64,000 nt of DNA, taken from contig JAJNNQ010000011.1 in the NCBI GenBank assembly GCA_027886175.1, forward strand, positions 6,301,961 to 6,365,960. The letters are read 5' to 3'. Both the position numbers and the translations under genes were made by a program. This DNA comes from Phylloscopus collybita. Lineage: Eukaryota > Chordata > Aves > Passeriformes > Phylloscopidae. Shown piece after piece: positions 1 to 11,013 of the stretch (position 1 is its first letter; every line of letters starts with the position of its first letter). A model generated the notes under the pieces. The model did no database searches, was not told where the DNA came from, and saw nothing but the letters and a program-made list of their open reading frames with translations.

Positions 1-581
1 GAAAACTGCCCGACACTCCTGTCGATGAGTGGAAGAGGGGAGAGATTTCTGTCAGAAAACTCCAACATTTCAGAGCTCGACAATGAGAAGGAAATGAAGA
101 CCCTTAAAATCAGCCTCCCCTGACGCCTCCCTCCTTCCAGCTCCACCTCCTCCCCCGGCAGAGCAGGGAGACAGGGAATGGGGCCATGGTCAGTTCGTGC
201 CCCGGGGCTTTTCCGGCTGCTCAGGGACAGGAGCTGTTCCCCTGCTGCACCCTGGGCTCCCTCCCACAGCAGAGTTCTCCAGGAACTCCCAGTGAGAGCG
301 ATTCTGGGAGGGAAAGCGCTCCCAGTTCCTTCCCGCTGCTCCCAGGATCGCTCCCGGTGCCGCGCGGGGCGGGGCCGCTTTGGAACCCCCCCGGGGCAGA
401 GCGCGGCTGCTTTTGGGTGTCGGCACCGCCCGGGCCGGGCTGGGAGCGGAGGAGGAGCGGGAGGAAGAGGAGGGACAGAGGAGGAAGAGGAGGAGCAGCA
501 ACACCACGCGGTTTTCCCGCCCGCCCGCTCCGGCCGCAGCTCCCCCGGCTCCGGCAGCATCGCGCACCCCGGAACCCGCAG
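1..581 (+). promoter_or_regulatory. Putative CpG-rich promoter and 5' non-coding exon of ZNF-A
   Basis: CpG-rich sequence around 350-580 ends in a consensus donor: exon base 581 is followed by GTGAGC. The next acceptor is AAACCAG at 871-877, followed by the exon with the ATG. The several reading frames crossing here (178-791) have no recognisable domain and are best read as untranslated exon plus intron. The transcription start cannot be placed. The mirror copy upstream of ZNF-B has the same donor, at 7901/7900. Confidence 0.5.
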
Positions 582-904
582 GTGAGCGGGGAGAGGGAGC
601 TCGCCCCAAATCCATTGGGGGGGGGGCTCCGAGAGGGTTTTTTTTCGGGGCAGGGGATGTTTGGCTCTTGCAGGACTCCAAAGCCGAGGCGGAGATGCCC
701 CTGGAGGGATCTTGCGGGGTCCCAGGTGGCGATGGCCCGGTCCTGGCGGGCAGAGCCTGGAGATGAGCGGGGTCCGGGACTCCGAGGCTGAAAGGGGCGC
801 TGACTTCTGCAGCTGCGCTTGGGCAGCGGGACCATCAAACCCAACGCGCTCAGCCCTTGTTTTCCCACCCAAACCAGGATCTCGTATTCCCAAACCTTGG
901 CCCG

Positions 905-2379
905 ATGGAGGAGGAGGAGGCCGCGAGGAAGTGGGAGATGGCCCTGGAGCCCCAGGCAGGTGAGGAGGAAGTCGCTGCCCCTTTCTCCCTCTCTCCTGCT
1001 CCATCTCCCAGCCCAGCCCGGCCCCCAGCTGTAGGACAACCCCGCTGCCGATGCCGTCCTGCCAGGGATCTCCTTCCCCTTGTTGCTGGCACGGAGGCCA
1101 ATCCCATCCTCTCTTTGTCCTTCTTCCCCCAGACAAGGAGCTGAGGACGGAGTCCAGGGAGGACAAATCCCCACGGCAGAACCTCGTGGAAGAGTCCATT
1201 TTGAGCAGCTCCACGGTGCAGGAATCCAATGGGGAGGAAAATCCCTGGAGATCCCGCACGGGGAGGGGCTTCAAACGCAGATCACGGGGATCCCAGGAGG
1301 GAAGATCCACCCTGGGAGAGGGAAACAGCGGGAGCTCAGAGGTGGAGGTCCCTGAGCAGCTTCACGATAGGGAGAAGCCCCACAAGTGCTCGAAATGTGA
1401 GAAGAGCTTCAGCTGGAGATCCTCCCTCATCACCCACCGGCGCATCCACACCGGGGAGAGGCCCTACAGTTGTCTTGAGTGTGGGAAGCACTTCAGTGAT
1501 AGCTCCAACCTGACTGTCCACCAGAGGAGCCACACGGGGGCACGGCCCTACGAGTGTGGGGAGTGTGGGATGAGCTTCAGCCAGAGGTACAACCTGACCC
1601 GCCACCAGATGAGCCACAAGGGGGAACGGCCCTATGAGTGTCCCAAGTGTGGGAAGATATTTATCCACAAATCCAACCTGATCCTCCACCAGAGAATCCA
1701 CACAGGGAAACGGCCCTTTGAGTGTGGGGAGTGTGGGAAGAGCTTCATTCAGAGCTCCCATCTGACTGTCCACCAGAGGAGCCACACTGGGGAGAGGCCC
1801 TATGAGTGTGACCAGTGCAGGAAGAGGTTTCATACCAGCTCTGATCTCCTCAAGCACCAGTGGATTCACACAGATGAGAGGCCCTTCCGCTGCCCCGACT
1901 GCGGGATGGGCTTCAAGCGAAACACCCACCTTGTCAGGCACCAGCGCATCCACACCGGGGAGAGGCCTTACGAGTGTCCCGAGTGTGGGAAGAGCTTCAG
2001 TGGTAGCTCCAACCTGATTATTCACCAGAGGATCCACACAGGTGAACGACCCTATGAGTGTGGGGAGTGTGGGAAGAGCTTCACTCAGGGCTCCCACCTG
2101 ATTCTCCACCAGAGAAGCCACACTGGGGAGAGGCCCTACGAGCGTGACCAGTGCAGGAAGAGGTTTCAGAGCAGCTTCAGTCTCCTCCTGCACCAGCGGA
2201 TTCACACGGAGGAGAGGCCCTTCTGCTGCCCCGACTGTGGGATGGGCTTCAAGCACAACTCACACCTCATCAGGCACCGGCGCATCCACACCGGGGAGAG
2301 GCCCTACGAGTGTCCTGAGTGTGGGAAGAGCTTTTCTAAGAGCTCTCACTTGACCCAACACCAATGGAGCCACCACTAA
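905..2379 (+). CDS. ZNF-A: C2H2 zinc-finger protein, 12 fingers, two coding exons (905-959, 1133-2379)
   Basis: A likely nuclear DNA-binding protein of the multi-finger C2H2 class. Exon 878-959 holds the ATG at 905 and an acidic start (MEEEEAARK). Its donor GTGAGG begins at 960. The acceptor CCCCAG ends at 1132, and both sides are phase 1, so the frame is continuous. The second exon has a basic and Ser-rich linker, then 12 fingers joined by TGERPY-type linkers, ending in ...QWSHH and TAA. No KRAB or SCAN domain is visible. Helix positions differ between fingers (for example WRSSLIT, DSSNLTV, KRNTHLV), suggesting a specific DNA target. Finger 10 has Arg in place of its first zinc-binding Cys (ERDQC, near 2140), so it probably does not bind zinc. 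It faces ZNF-B tail to tail. The exact orthologue is not recognised; passerine genomes carry many such genes. Confidence 0.85.
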
Positions 2380-2472
2380 GGGAAGCCCTGGGAATGCCCT
2401 GAGAACGGGAAGAGCTTCGTGCGCTGCTCCAGCTCCATCCCCCGTGGGAGGATCGGCGTTGGGTGTCACTGA
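2380..2472 (+). pseudogene. Relic C2H2 finger in frame after the ZNF-A stop
   Basis: Directly after the TAA the same frame stays open for about 30 codons and reads as a decayed finger: CPE.GKSF is kept, but the region expected to hold the two His reads CSSSIP. The next in-frame stop is TGA near 2470. The same segment follows the stops of ZNF-C, ZNF-D and ZNF-E, so the ancestor of the family probably had one more C-terminal finger. Confidence 0.6.
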
Positions 2473-2754
2473 AGGCATCCTGGTGCCAGCATCCCAACAG
2501 CTGTGGTGACATTGTCCCCTGATGAGCATCCTGGTGCCATCGTGTCCCCTCCCTCTGGATGTCTCCAGCGCCTGCCGTGCCTCCCTCACCCCTCTGTGTG
2601 TGCCTGTCCTGCCTGCTGTGTCCCAGTCCCTCCTGTGTGTCCCTGTCTCCTGTGTCCCTGTCCCTTGCCCCCAGTGGGGCCACAGTCCCTGAGGTACCAG
2701 GCCCTGTTTCACAAGGTGCCCCGTGTCCCACAGGGTGTCCCCCTGTCCCTCAGG

Positions 2755-3276
2755 ATGTTCCCATGGCTGCTCCTGACGCTGAGCATCTTCACCTGTCCTG
2801 TCACAGGTAGGGACATCCCACGACACCCTGTGACACTCCATGACATCCAATGACACCCTTAGTCCTTTGATTTTGGCTCCTTCCTCTCCCCATTTTGGCT
2901 CCTTTTCCCCTCATTTGGGTCCCTTTGCCCTATTTTGGATCCTTTGCCTCATTTCTCATCCTTTCCTCCAATTTTGGGTGCCCTCCCCTTGACTTTGACA
3001 CATTTTTGGGTGCATCCCTCCTCCTCCAACCCTCACTCACCAGCCCCTGTCCCCACAGGCGTGTCCCCAACTGTGTCCCCAACTGTCCCCATGTACCACA
3101 TGGACTCAGTGCCCACCGTCCTGGATGCCCTTGAGTCCTCATCCCAGGACTGTGGATCTCCTCTCCAGGAGATCCAGAGCTGGTCTGGCTTCCTGGGGAC
3201 ATCGGTTGCACTAGGGCTCGGGGTGGGTGGCCTGGTGGTGTTGGTGGGAAGGGGTTTGGGGTCATCTTGGGACTGA
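2755..3276 (+). CDS. Candidate small two-exon membrane protein (2755-2806, 3059-3276)
   Basis: Exon 1 begins with ATG at 2755 and encodes a signal-like stretch, MFPWLLLTLSIF. It ends at a GTAGGG donor (2807) after 17 codons plus one base. An acceptor CCCCACAG ends at 3058 and continues in the matching phase. Exon 2 encodes a short Thr/Ser/Pro-rich stretch, one Cys, then about 20 hydrophobic residues from FLGTSVALG, and stops at TGA 3274-3276. The predicted product is about 90 residues with a leader and one membrane segment. AATAAA at 3572 could end the transcript. An alternative donor near 3222 (GTGGGT) with the acceptor CTCTGCAG ending at 3300 would change the tail. I do not recognise the family. 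The call rests on exon logic and hydrophobicity only, and chance assembly is possible. Confidence 0.35.
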
Positions 3277-3571
3277 CCATGGGTCTTGTCCACTCTGCAG
3301 TGAGGAGCAGCCCCAGCTGGGGAGCCTGAGATGAAAGGAAGCAAGGAGAGGTTGGATTCTGAGCCAGATGGACACCAGAGCCATGGATCCCTCTCTGGCT
3401 GGACACTGGTCCAGATGGGCACCAGAGCCACCAGCTGAACTCTGGTCTGGATGGCCCCTGGCCCTGCAGTCCCCGAGCCTGGCCGGCCCCCAGCCCAGAT
3501 GGCCACCAATCTGGCAACACGCCAGCCCACCCCACTGGCCCACCAGCTCATCCCAACCCCAAAACCCCCAA

Positions 3572-3577
3572 AATAAA
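3572..3577 (+). terminator. Possible polyadenylation signal AATAAA for the 2755-3276 candidate
   Basis: A canonical hexamer 295 bases after the candidate stop codon. No GT-rich downstream element was examined beyond noting the GTGAGGGGG at 3615. Confidence 0.35.
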
Positions 3578-5104
3578 CCCAATTCCAGAACATCGCCTCC
3601 AGGTGATCCCTGCAGAGTGAGGGGGAAACTGAGGCATGGGCTGGGGTTGTCTGGGGTGACAGGAGAGGACTTCATGACCCACCCTGGAGACCCCCAAACA
3701 AGCACCCACTCCCCAAATTGTCACTGCAGCATCCCAGGACCCCCAGCTGTCACATCCAGGGGGCTCCAGGAGCCACTGTGACCCCGCAGTCCCTGCCAGG
3801 GGTGACCCGCGGTGTCTCCCCGGTGTCACTGGGACGTCCCCAGTGGGAGAAGTGACATCACCTCCTAGAGGAGGAGGAGGAGGAGGAGAGGTGAGGGTGT
3901 GACTCAAACTCCTGCCTGCTCACATTGGGAATCCCCTACAGGAACCAGGGCCGAGTGTGGGTGCAGCAGCGGAGGTACCTTGTGGGGTGGGGACACAGGG
4001 ACAGTCCCCAAAGTCCCCAGAGTCCCCTGGGGGGATGTGGCGTGCAGGGGGTGCAAGGTAGCAGAGCATCCTCAGTGGGATGTGGGGGGTGTGGAAGTTG
4101 TGGAGGTGACCCCAAAAATGTTGTCACTGCCTCTCTTTGGGGCACTGGTGACAAGTTGGGTTACTGCAGACACAACCTCCACATTCAGGCTGGGAATACT
4201 TACAGGGTCTCCCACCTCTTAATTTGACTGATCCTGAAATAACTTGGGAACATGGAAACAGCGAGCGCAGAGAGAATATGGGATGGGGATTTGTAGGAAA
4301 GCACCCCACACCTGAGGAAGCGTTTTCCATAGGGGAAAGGTTTGACTCACACCTTGAATTGCTTATAAGGTAAAGGATCGAGAAACTGCTTTGCTGTCCT
4401 GACACTACTTGGATCAATGACAAGACAAGCACCTCTTGGACTTTGTTGCTGTTCTTCAAATCCTGTACCTCTTTCTGTCAGCAGTTTGCCAGTGGAGCAC
4501 TCTTTGATCGTTAAGTAGATAAGAGAGAGAACAAAGGGGCTTGGGGCATTTTCGAGGTGTTGCAGCAGGTGGATGGGACCTGTCCCTATCCTGAGCTTGG
4601 CTTTGTTCTTTCTTCTGTATTATTTTCTTTCTTTCATTAAACCTTTTTGATTTTTCAAGCCATACTCAACCATGCTGTCTCGCTAATGGATTTAAGCCAT
4701 TTCTCTGCAAGGGCTGGACCCTCAGAGGCACTGGGAACCCCACCAGGGATCAGTGTTCCAAAGCGTTGCAGTGAAACACATCGGGGGCTGCCAGCTCTGC
4801 AGCTGGGCCTCCCCTGGGCTGCTGCGGCCCAGGGCCCAAAGGCTGGAGCTGCAGCCTTGCTCCTGTCTCAGGAACAGGAGCCTCCTGCAGGCCCGTGTCC
4901 CCTCCATGTCCCCGGCAGGAGGGAGGGCTCTGAGGCACAGGGGGTGCTGGCAGGAGGGGCTGCTCTGGCCAGCTGGGGGCCTCTGAGAAATGCCCAAAGC
5001 CTTGTGCTCTCTGCAGCTGGCCAAGGAGAGCAGCAGGGCTGAAGGGTTCGTGTGCCACAGCCAGCCCGAGCTGGGGAGCCCTCAGGGCCCCGTGTGAGAG
5101 GCGG
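3578..5104. other. Intergenic DNA, no gene supported; possible LTR remnant near 4200-4700
   Basis: 3820-4100 is a GC-rich stretch with a short GGAGGA run. 4380-4660 reads like the promoter-distal part of a retroviral LTR: a pyrimidine-rich stretch, ATTAAA, then TTTTTGATTTTTCAAGCC. I could not place TG...CA ends. 4700-5100 is GC-rich and has overlapping open frames on both strands without a recognisable domain. Confidence 0.3.
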
Positions 5105-5870
5105 CCCTGGGGAATGGCACTGGGAATGGGGACAGGGAATGGGAATGGGACAGGAAATAAGAGACAGGGACTGGGAATAGAACTGGGAATGGGGGGGACA
5201 GGGACCAAGGATTGGACCAGGAATACTGGACTGGGACTAGGAATGGAGAGAGGGATCAGGAATGAGGACAGGGATTGGGAACGGGGACAAGGTCCAGGAA
5301 TGAGATGAGGAATATTAACAGGGACCGGGAATGGGACCGCAAATGGGGACAGAGATTGGGAATATGGACAGGGACCAGGAATGGGACTGGAAATACAAGA
5401 CAGGAACTTGGAATGATACATAGAATAGGGACAGAGACCAAAATTGGGCCCAGGAGTACTGGACTGGAAATGGGACAGTGAATACGGGACAGGGACCAGG
5501 AATGGGACTGGGAACACGTGAGTATTCCCGGGAATACGGTAATACAGGAATATGGGAAGGGGGAAGGGAACATGGAAATAGAAACAGGGAAGAGAATATG
5601 GGATATGGATTAGGAAGATGGGACCAGGATTGGAAACAGGAATATGGGAAAGGGGTGGGGAATACTGCAATGGAAATGTGGGAGCTGCAGTGGGACCAAG
5701 AATACGAGAATGGGAACAGGGTAGGGAATATGGGACTGGGAATATGGGAACATCAAGCAGAGAATACTGGATAGGGACAGGGAATGAGACCGGAAATGGG
5801 ATCTACACTGGAATGGGAGCAGGACAGGACTGTGAGTGGAATGACAGAGGAATGGGTGGCGGGCAGGGGT
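5105..5870 (+). repeat. Degenerate GGGAATGGGACAGGGA-type minisatellite
   Basis: About 750 bases made of imperfect units mixing GGGAATGGGA, CAGGGACCAGG and GAATAYGGGA. The spacing is irregular at about 15-30 bases. The strand is strongly purine-rich. Open frames through it (for example 4750-5670 on the minus strand) are by-products of the repeat. Confidence 0.8.
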
Positions 5871-6144
5871 GGTGACAGCGGGGAGAGCGGGATCCTGGAC
5901 AGTAGACACTGGGAACTAGAACAGGGGGACATGGGGACAGTTGTGAGGCAGGAGGTCCTTGATCAGCTGCCCAAGAACTCAGTCAGGGCATCCCAGCATA
6001 GCTGGAGCTGCTCAGCCTGGGGAGCCCAAAGCCCTGAGCAACCCCCAAGTGTCTGCCAAGAACCCTCAAGTCCCTCACACCCAGCATCCCCCACATCCCC
6101 TGCAAGATCTGCCCATGTCCCCATCCATGTCTTTGTTTAAAATC

Positions 6145-6150
6145 TTTATT
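6145..6150 (-). terminator. Polyadenylation signal for ZNF-B
   Basis: TTTATT on the plus strand reads AATAAA on the minus strand, about 195 bases after the ZNF-B stop at 6344. It is the only hexamer I noted in this interval. Confidence 0.5.
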
Positions 6151-6343
6151 TTTACCTTGGTTTTGGGAGTTTTGAAAAGATAAAGAGAAATGAAAGGAAA
6201 ATCCTGGCAAAGGGAACCAGGAGGCTGTGGAGTCACCAACCAGGTGTTCCTGGGGATCAGCCAGCACTGATCCTCCCATGGGAGATGGAGCTGGAGCAGC
6301 GCACGAAGCTCTTCCTGCACTCAGGACACTTCCAGGGCTTCCC

Positions 6344-7578
6344 TTAGTGGTGGCTTTGTGGGTGTTGGGTCAAGTGAGAGCTGCGTGAGAAGCTCTTCCC
6401 ACACTGGGGACACTCGCAGGGCCTCTCCCCGGTGTGGATGTGCTGGTGGCTGACAAGGGTGCAGTTTTGCTTGAAGCCCATCCCACAGTGGGGGCAGCGG
6501 AAGGGCCTCTCACCCATGTGAATCCGTTGGTGCAGGAAGAGACGGGAGCTGCTCTTAAACTTCTTCCTGCATTGATCACACTCGTAGGGCCTCTCCCCGG
6601 TGTGGGTCCTCTGGTGGACAATCAGGGAGGATCTCTGGATGAAGCCCTTCCCACACTCCCCACACTCATAGGGCCGTTCCCCTGTGTGGATTCTCTGGTG
6701 GCGGATCAGATGGGAGCTCGCCCTGAAGCTCTTCCCACACTCAGGACACTCGTAGGGCCTCTCCCCGGTGTGGATGCGCCGGTGGTTGATGAGGGTGAAG
6801 TTGCGGTTGAAGCCCTTCCCGCAGTCGGGGCAGAGGAAGGGCCTCTCCTCCGTGTGAATCCGCTGATGGACGAGGAGATCGGAGCTGCTCTGAAACCTCT
6901 TCCTGCACTGGTCACACTCATAGGGCCTCAGCCCCGTGTGGACCATCTGGTGGCGGATAAGGTGGGAGTTGTGGCTGAAGCTCTTCTCACATTCTCCACA
7001 TTTGTAGGGTCTCTCTCCAGTGTGGATTCTCAAGTGGCGGATCAGGTCAGATCTCCAGCTGAAGCTCTTCTCACATTTTGAGCACTTGTGGGGCTTCTCC
7101 ACATTTAGAAGCTGCTCAGACACCCCCAGCTGTGACCTCCGTCCACATCTGCGACTGCGTCTCTGGCCCAGGGTGGGTCTTTCCTCCTGGGATCCCCGAG
7201 ATCTGCCTTTGCAGCCCCTCCTCGTGCGGGATCTCCGGGGATTTTCCTCCATGTCAGATTCCTGCACCGTGGAGCCGCTCAAAACGGCCTCTTCCACGAG
7301 GTTCTGCTGCGGGGATTTGTCCTCCCTGCTCTCCGTCCTCAGCGCCGTGTCTGGGGGAAGAAGGACAAGGAGAGGATGGGATTTGCCTCCGTGCCAGAGA
7401 CAAGGGGAAGGAGATCCCTGGCAGGACGGCATTGACAGCAGGGTTGTCCTACAGCTGGGGGCTGGGCTGGGCTGGGAGATGGAGCAGGAGAGAGGGGGAA
7501 AGGGGCAGTGACTTCCTCCTCACCTGCCTGGGGCTCCAGGGCCATCTCCCTCTTCCTCGCGGCCTCCTCCTCCTCCAT
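6344..7578 (-). CDS. ZNF-B: C2H2 zinc-finger protein, 9 fingers, two coding exons (7578-7524, 7350-6344)
   Basis: Inverted paralogue of ZNF-A and a likely nuclear DNA-binding protein. The ATG is at 7578 in an exon (7605-7524) of the same length and phase as in ZNF-A, starting [15 protein letters not shown]. The donor GTGAGG and an acceptor CCCCCAG before 7350 keep the frame. The second exon has an Arg-rich linker ([12 protein letters not shown]) and nine C2H2 fingers, then ends ...QSHH and TAA at 6346-6344. All nine appear to keep their zinc ligands. One linker is HMGERPF instead of HTGERPF. It lacks several internal fingers of ZNF-A, so the finger array has changed in number since the duplication while the flanks stayed almost identical. 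No KRAB or SCAN domain is seen. Divergent promoters place it head to head with ZNF-C. Confidence 0.85.
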
Positions 7579-7900
7579 CCGGCCAAGGTTTGGGAATACG
7601 AGATCCTGGTTTGGGTGGGAAAACAAGGGCTGAGCGCGTTGGGTTTGATGGTCCCGCTGCCCAAGTGCAGCTGCAGAAGTCAGCGCCCCTTTCAGCCTCG
7701 GAGTCCCGGACCCCGCTCATCTCCAGGCTCTGCCCGCCAGGACCGGGCCATCGCCACCCGGGACCCCGCAAGATCCCTCCAGGGGCATCTCCGCCTCGGC
7801 TTTGGAGTCCTGCAAGAGCCAAACATCCCCTGCCCCGAAAAAAAACCCTCTCAGAGCCCCCCCACGATGGATTTGGGGTGAGCTCCCTCTCCCCGCTCAC

Positions 7901-8300
7901 CTGCGGGTTCCGGGGTGCGCGATGCTGCCGGAGCCGGGGGAGCTGCGGCCGGAGCGGGCGGGCGGGAAAACCGCGTGGTGTTGCTGCTCCTCCTCTTCCT
8001 CCTCTGTCCCTCCTCTTCCTCCCGCTCCTCCTCCGCTCCCAGCCCGGCCCGGGCGGTGCCGACACCCAAAAGCAGCCGCGCTCTGCCCCGGGGGGGTTCC
8101 AAAGCGGCCCCGCCCCGCGCGGCACCGGGAGCGATCCTGGGAGCAGCGGGAAGGAACTGGGAGCGCTTTCCCTCCCAGAATCGCTCTCACTGGGAGTTCC
8201 TGGAGAACTCTGCTGTGGGAGGGAGCCCAGGGTGCAGCAGGGGAACAGCTCCTGTCCCTGAGCAGCCGGAAAAGCCCCGGGGCACGAACTGACCATGGCC
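7901..8300 (-). promoter_or_regulatory. Putative 5' non-coding exon and CpG promoter of ZNF-B
   Basis: Mirror of 178-581. On the minus strand the exon ends at base 7901, followed by GTGAGCGGGG. CpG density is high across 7915-8160. The ATG exon begins at 7605 after AACCAG. Confidence 0.5.
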
Positions 8301-8569
8301 CCATTCCCTGTCTCCCTGCTCTGCCGGGGGAGGAGGTGGAGCTGGAAGGAGGGAGGCGTCAGGGGAGGCTGATTTTAAGGGTCTTCATTTACTTCTCATT
8401 GTCGAGCTCTGAAATTTTGGAGTTTTCTGACAGAAATCTCTCCCCTCTTCTACTCATCGACAGGAGATTGGGGCAGTTTTCGCTTTTTCGGGGAAATCAA
8501 AGTGACGAACTGATGCTCCTAGGTAGGGGGTATGAGAAGTGGGGCTCGAGGGCTTCCCTCTGAGTCGAA

Positions 8570-10270
8570 GGCACCCAGCAGGCAGGGCTGGGCAAGGCGG
8601 TGCGGGAGGTGCGGAGAACTTTGTTTGTGTTTTCAGCTCCATCCCGCCTCGGGCCCGGGCCCGTCCCAGGGCTGTTCCTCATCTGCGGCTTTGCCCTCAG
8701 ACAGCCCGGGGGCGGGGCCTGAGGGGGCGGGGCGGGGCTGGGCCGTGTGCAGAGCCCGCCCATGGATCGCTGCCATTGGCTGATGGTGCCGTCATTCCTG
8801 GCTCTCGCTGCACGGTGATTGGGCAGAGCGGGCAGAAGGACAGCCCTGGCTTTTCAGGGGCGCCATTTTCGGATCCTCGGTGTGGAGGAGGCGGCGGCGG
8901 CGGAGCTCGGAGGCGGCCCCGGCGCAGGTGGGAGCCGCGCTGGGTTGTGCCGGGGCTCGGGGCTGGCTGCGGGCGGAGGGGGCGGCAGGGGGCTCTGGCT
9001 GTGGCTGGGTTGTGCCGTGTCCGCGCCGTGTTCCCCGTGCCCTGAGGGCGCTGCGGGAGCGGCTGCCCGCGGTCTCCTTCCCGCGGGTGCCTGGGCTAAG
9101 AGATAATCTGATCGCAGCATCGATGGGAAATGTCGCGGTCCTCCTTTGAGTGGATTGAGTGGTTCTTATTTCGAGGACAGCTCGTAATCTAATGATGCAA
9201 TTCAAATTATAAACGCCTTCTCTGGCTCCTGATCTGAATTCCTTGGGGTCCCAGGAGCTGCTCCGTGGTGTTGTAGGATTTGTTCTGGTGGCCGTTTCAT
9301 CTTTTCCCCATTTCTGAGGCGCTTCCTCCTGCGTGGGCTGTGTCAATTGACCGCTTTTCTCTGATTAAATGGTAAATTTTGATTTCCAGCTGATTTGGGT
9401 GAACTTGCGGTAGCTAAAAACACCCAGAGGTCTGATACCCCCTGTACAACACAGACAATGCCAGCACATGTTAGAGTGGGGAGAAGGATGATTCCCCCAC
9501 ACAGACGCTTTTTTACGTGAAGTTTTCATAACAATCTCCGTTTGATGTTTTTCTTTGCAGTTGAACCCATTTCTGTTGCAGAGTCAGAGATCCTCACTCT
9601 GGGCTCTGCCTTTAGCTGTGCAAATTCTGTCTTTGTGAGCAGGCAGAGCTTGGGCTGAGGGACAGAGGGAATCAGCCCAATTCCTGCCCCAGGCAAGGAG
9701 CCCCTGGTGCATTGTCCACACTTTTCCCCAGCAGTGTGAATTTGCATTTCTAAAGCTCCTCTCCTGGCTGCCTAGAACTGGAGCTTCTCTTCCTGGACAG
9801 CCACTGAATGACTCATATCTGGCCCTCGGGCAATCTGCATGTTTTCTTTTTTTTTTTTTTTCTTTACATAGTCTGTTAACTTTTTATTCATTTAAGGGTC
9901 ACCGTTAAAGCTTTTTCTGGTTTTCCAAAATGGAACTTAAAGATCAGCTTTGTAAAACCCATGTACCAAAATTTTGTGATCACTGAGAGCCACACTCAAA
10001 CACACACAAAAACATTCCAAAGCAATCAAGGTTTTTCTACTTCTTCTCCTAAGACTACAAATTGATTCTCACACTCCTGGCCCAAACCAAACTGACAATA
10101 TAAAAGTAGGATATTGCAAAAAAATTATTCTAATGATCATCTTGTCACTGAAATTGCAAGAAAAACCAAAACTCTCCAACAATATCTTCAGTGTTAGAGA
10201 GTCAAGGCATCACTTGATTCTGGCCAGGAGGGGCAACAGAAATCATTTCACCCACACACAGCCAGGTGTG
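8570..10270 (+). repeat. Inverted duplication IR2, left arm (ZNF promoter plus intron)
   Basis: Matches the reverse complement of about 28950-30690. Shared landmarks are the GC-box promoter, the GGCGGCGGCGGAGCTCGG exon, the stretch at 9526-9747, and the sequence around 10205-10260 beginning TCAAGGCATCACTTGATTC. The right end of the match is near 10260. Confidence 0.8.
8700..8927 (+). promoter_or_regulatory. CpG-island promoter and 5' non-coding exon, assigned to ZNF-C
   Basis: GC boxes (GGGGCGGGG) lie around 8708-8735. Two inverted CCAAT motifs follow (ATTGG near 8774 and 8818). A YY1-like GCGCCATTTT near 8862 starts a GC-rich exon that ends at 8927 with the donor GTGGGAG. There is no TATA box. 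Two further copies of this unit (30328 minus, 31488 plus) each lie 3-4.5 kb upstream of a co-oriented ZNF coding exon. I therefore infer that this one serves ZNF-C, 3.7 kb downstream. Confidence 0.6.
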
Positions 10271-11010
10271 CAGATAAAATCATTCCATGACGTGTAAATT
10301 TTACTGGAATTTTCCTAAACTTTTTACAGTCTGAACCCATAGAAATCCCTTGGTTTGATGTTCATTGCTTCCAAGTTGCTGAGGTCTCAGGATTTGATTT
10401 CCTGTTGGACCCGGATTCCTTTGCCTCTGATGTGAATGAGGTCTGCACTGCTGGAATTCCTTCTCAGCCTTTTCCAGCCCAGGTGTCTGCAGCTCTTCCA
10501 GGGGCAGTGTCTGGGCTGGGTGTTGGTTGCTGGTTGCTGATGGTCGTTGATGTTTTGCTGATGGTCGTTCTCTCTGTGGGGATCTTTTGGGCTCTTCCCA
10601 GTCTGGTGAGATGTTCAACTCATCTCTGCTGAGTGCTGTAACATCCCTTCAAATAAAACCTTGAAAATTCCTTTCCCCGGGGCAAAGGCCAACCGAGGCT
10701 GAGTGGAGAAATGAAATAATAAACAATTTTAAAGTCGGTCTCTTTTCCAGCCATCTAAGCCCAGCCAGCCCAGAGTGTGAGTCTGGCTGAGGCCCAGAGT
10801 GGAATTCTCCCGGTGTCTCCCCAGCCCCTGTGGCAGTGCAGGCACAGAAAGCCCTGAAGCTGCAGCAGTGGCAGCAAGGATTGGCCCGCAGTGCCTGGAG
10901 ATGCCAAGGGAGGGTGCCCAGGCAGAGCATTCCAGCAGAGGATCTGTGGGCAGGCACAGGGGCTTCCCCCGCTGTGGAGCCCTGGCTGCTGCTCCCTTGC
11001 CTTCAGTGCA
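9130..11010. other. Probable first intron of ZNF-C, no coding gene supported
   Basis: 9130-10260 is shared with the mirror arm at 28.95-30.1 kb and includes a T-run at 9848-9870. 10300-10640 and 10650-10960 have minus-strand frames of about 100 codons without a recognisable domain. They lie just past the integrase relic in the retroviral sense, so they may be decayed env or LTR sequence, but nothing in them proves it. Confidence 0.4.
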
Positions 11011-11013
11011 GGC

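Larger units (their letters stand above)
1..2450 (+). repeat. Inverted duplication IR1, left arm (carries ZNF-A)
   Basis: This segment reads nearly base for base as the reverse complement of about 6290-8490. Shared landmarks are the 5' exon with its poly-Glu/Arg-coding GGAGGA run, the small ATG exon, the finger exon and the segment after the stop. The outer edge is cut by the window start. The 5' non-coding parts look more alike than the finger arrays, which have 12 and 9 fingers. Confidence 0.85.
6290..8490 (-). repeat. Inverted duplication IR1, right arm (carries ZNF-B)
   Basis: Reverse complement of 1-2450, from the segment after the stop through the finger exon, ATG exon and CpG exon, to about 8490, where the last match to the window start lies (GAAAACTGCC). 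The spacer between the arms is about 3.8 kb, so this is an interrupted palindrome with convergent genes. Confidence 0.85.

Noticed and set aside
178..1174. Frames of 135, 201 and 317 codons at the window start, and their mirror at 7.5-8.3 kb
   Set aside because: They cross the CpG promoter, 5' exon and intron of ZNF-A and ZNF-B; no domain, and the duplicates are identical only because the DNA is.
1336..2256. 306-codon minus frame in ZNF-A (and the like in ZNF-B, ZNF-D and ZNF-E)
   Set aside because: A regular antisense shadow of finger repeats ([10 protein letters not shown] pattern).
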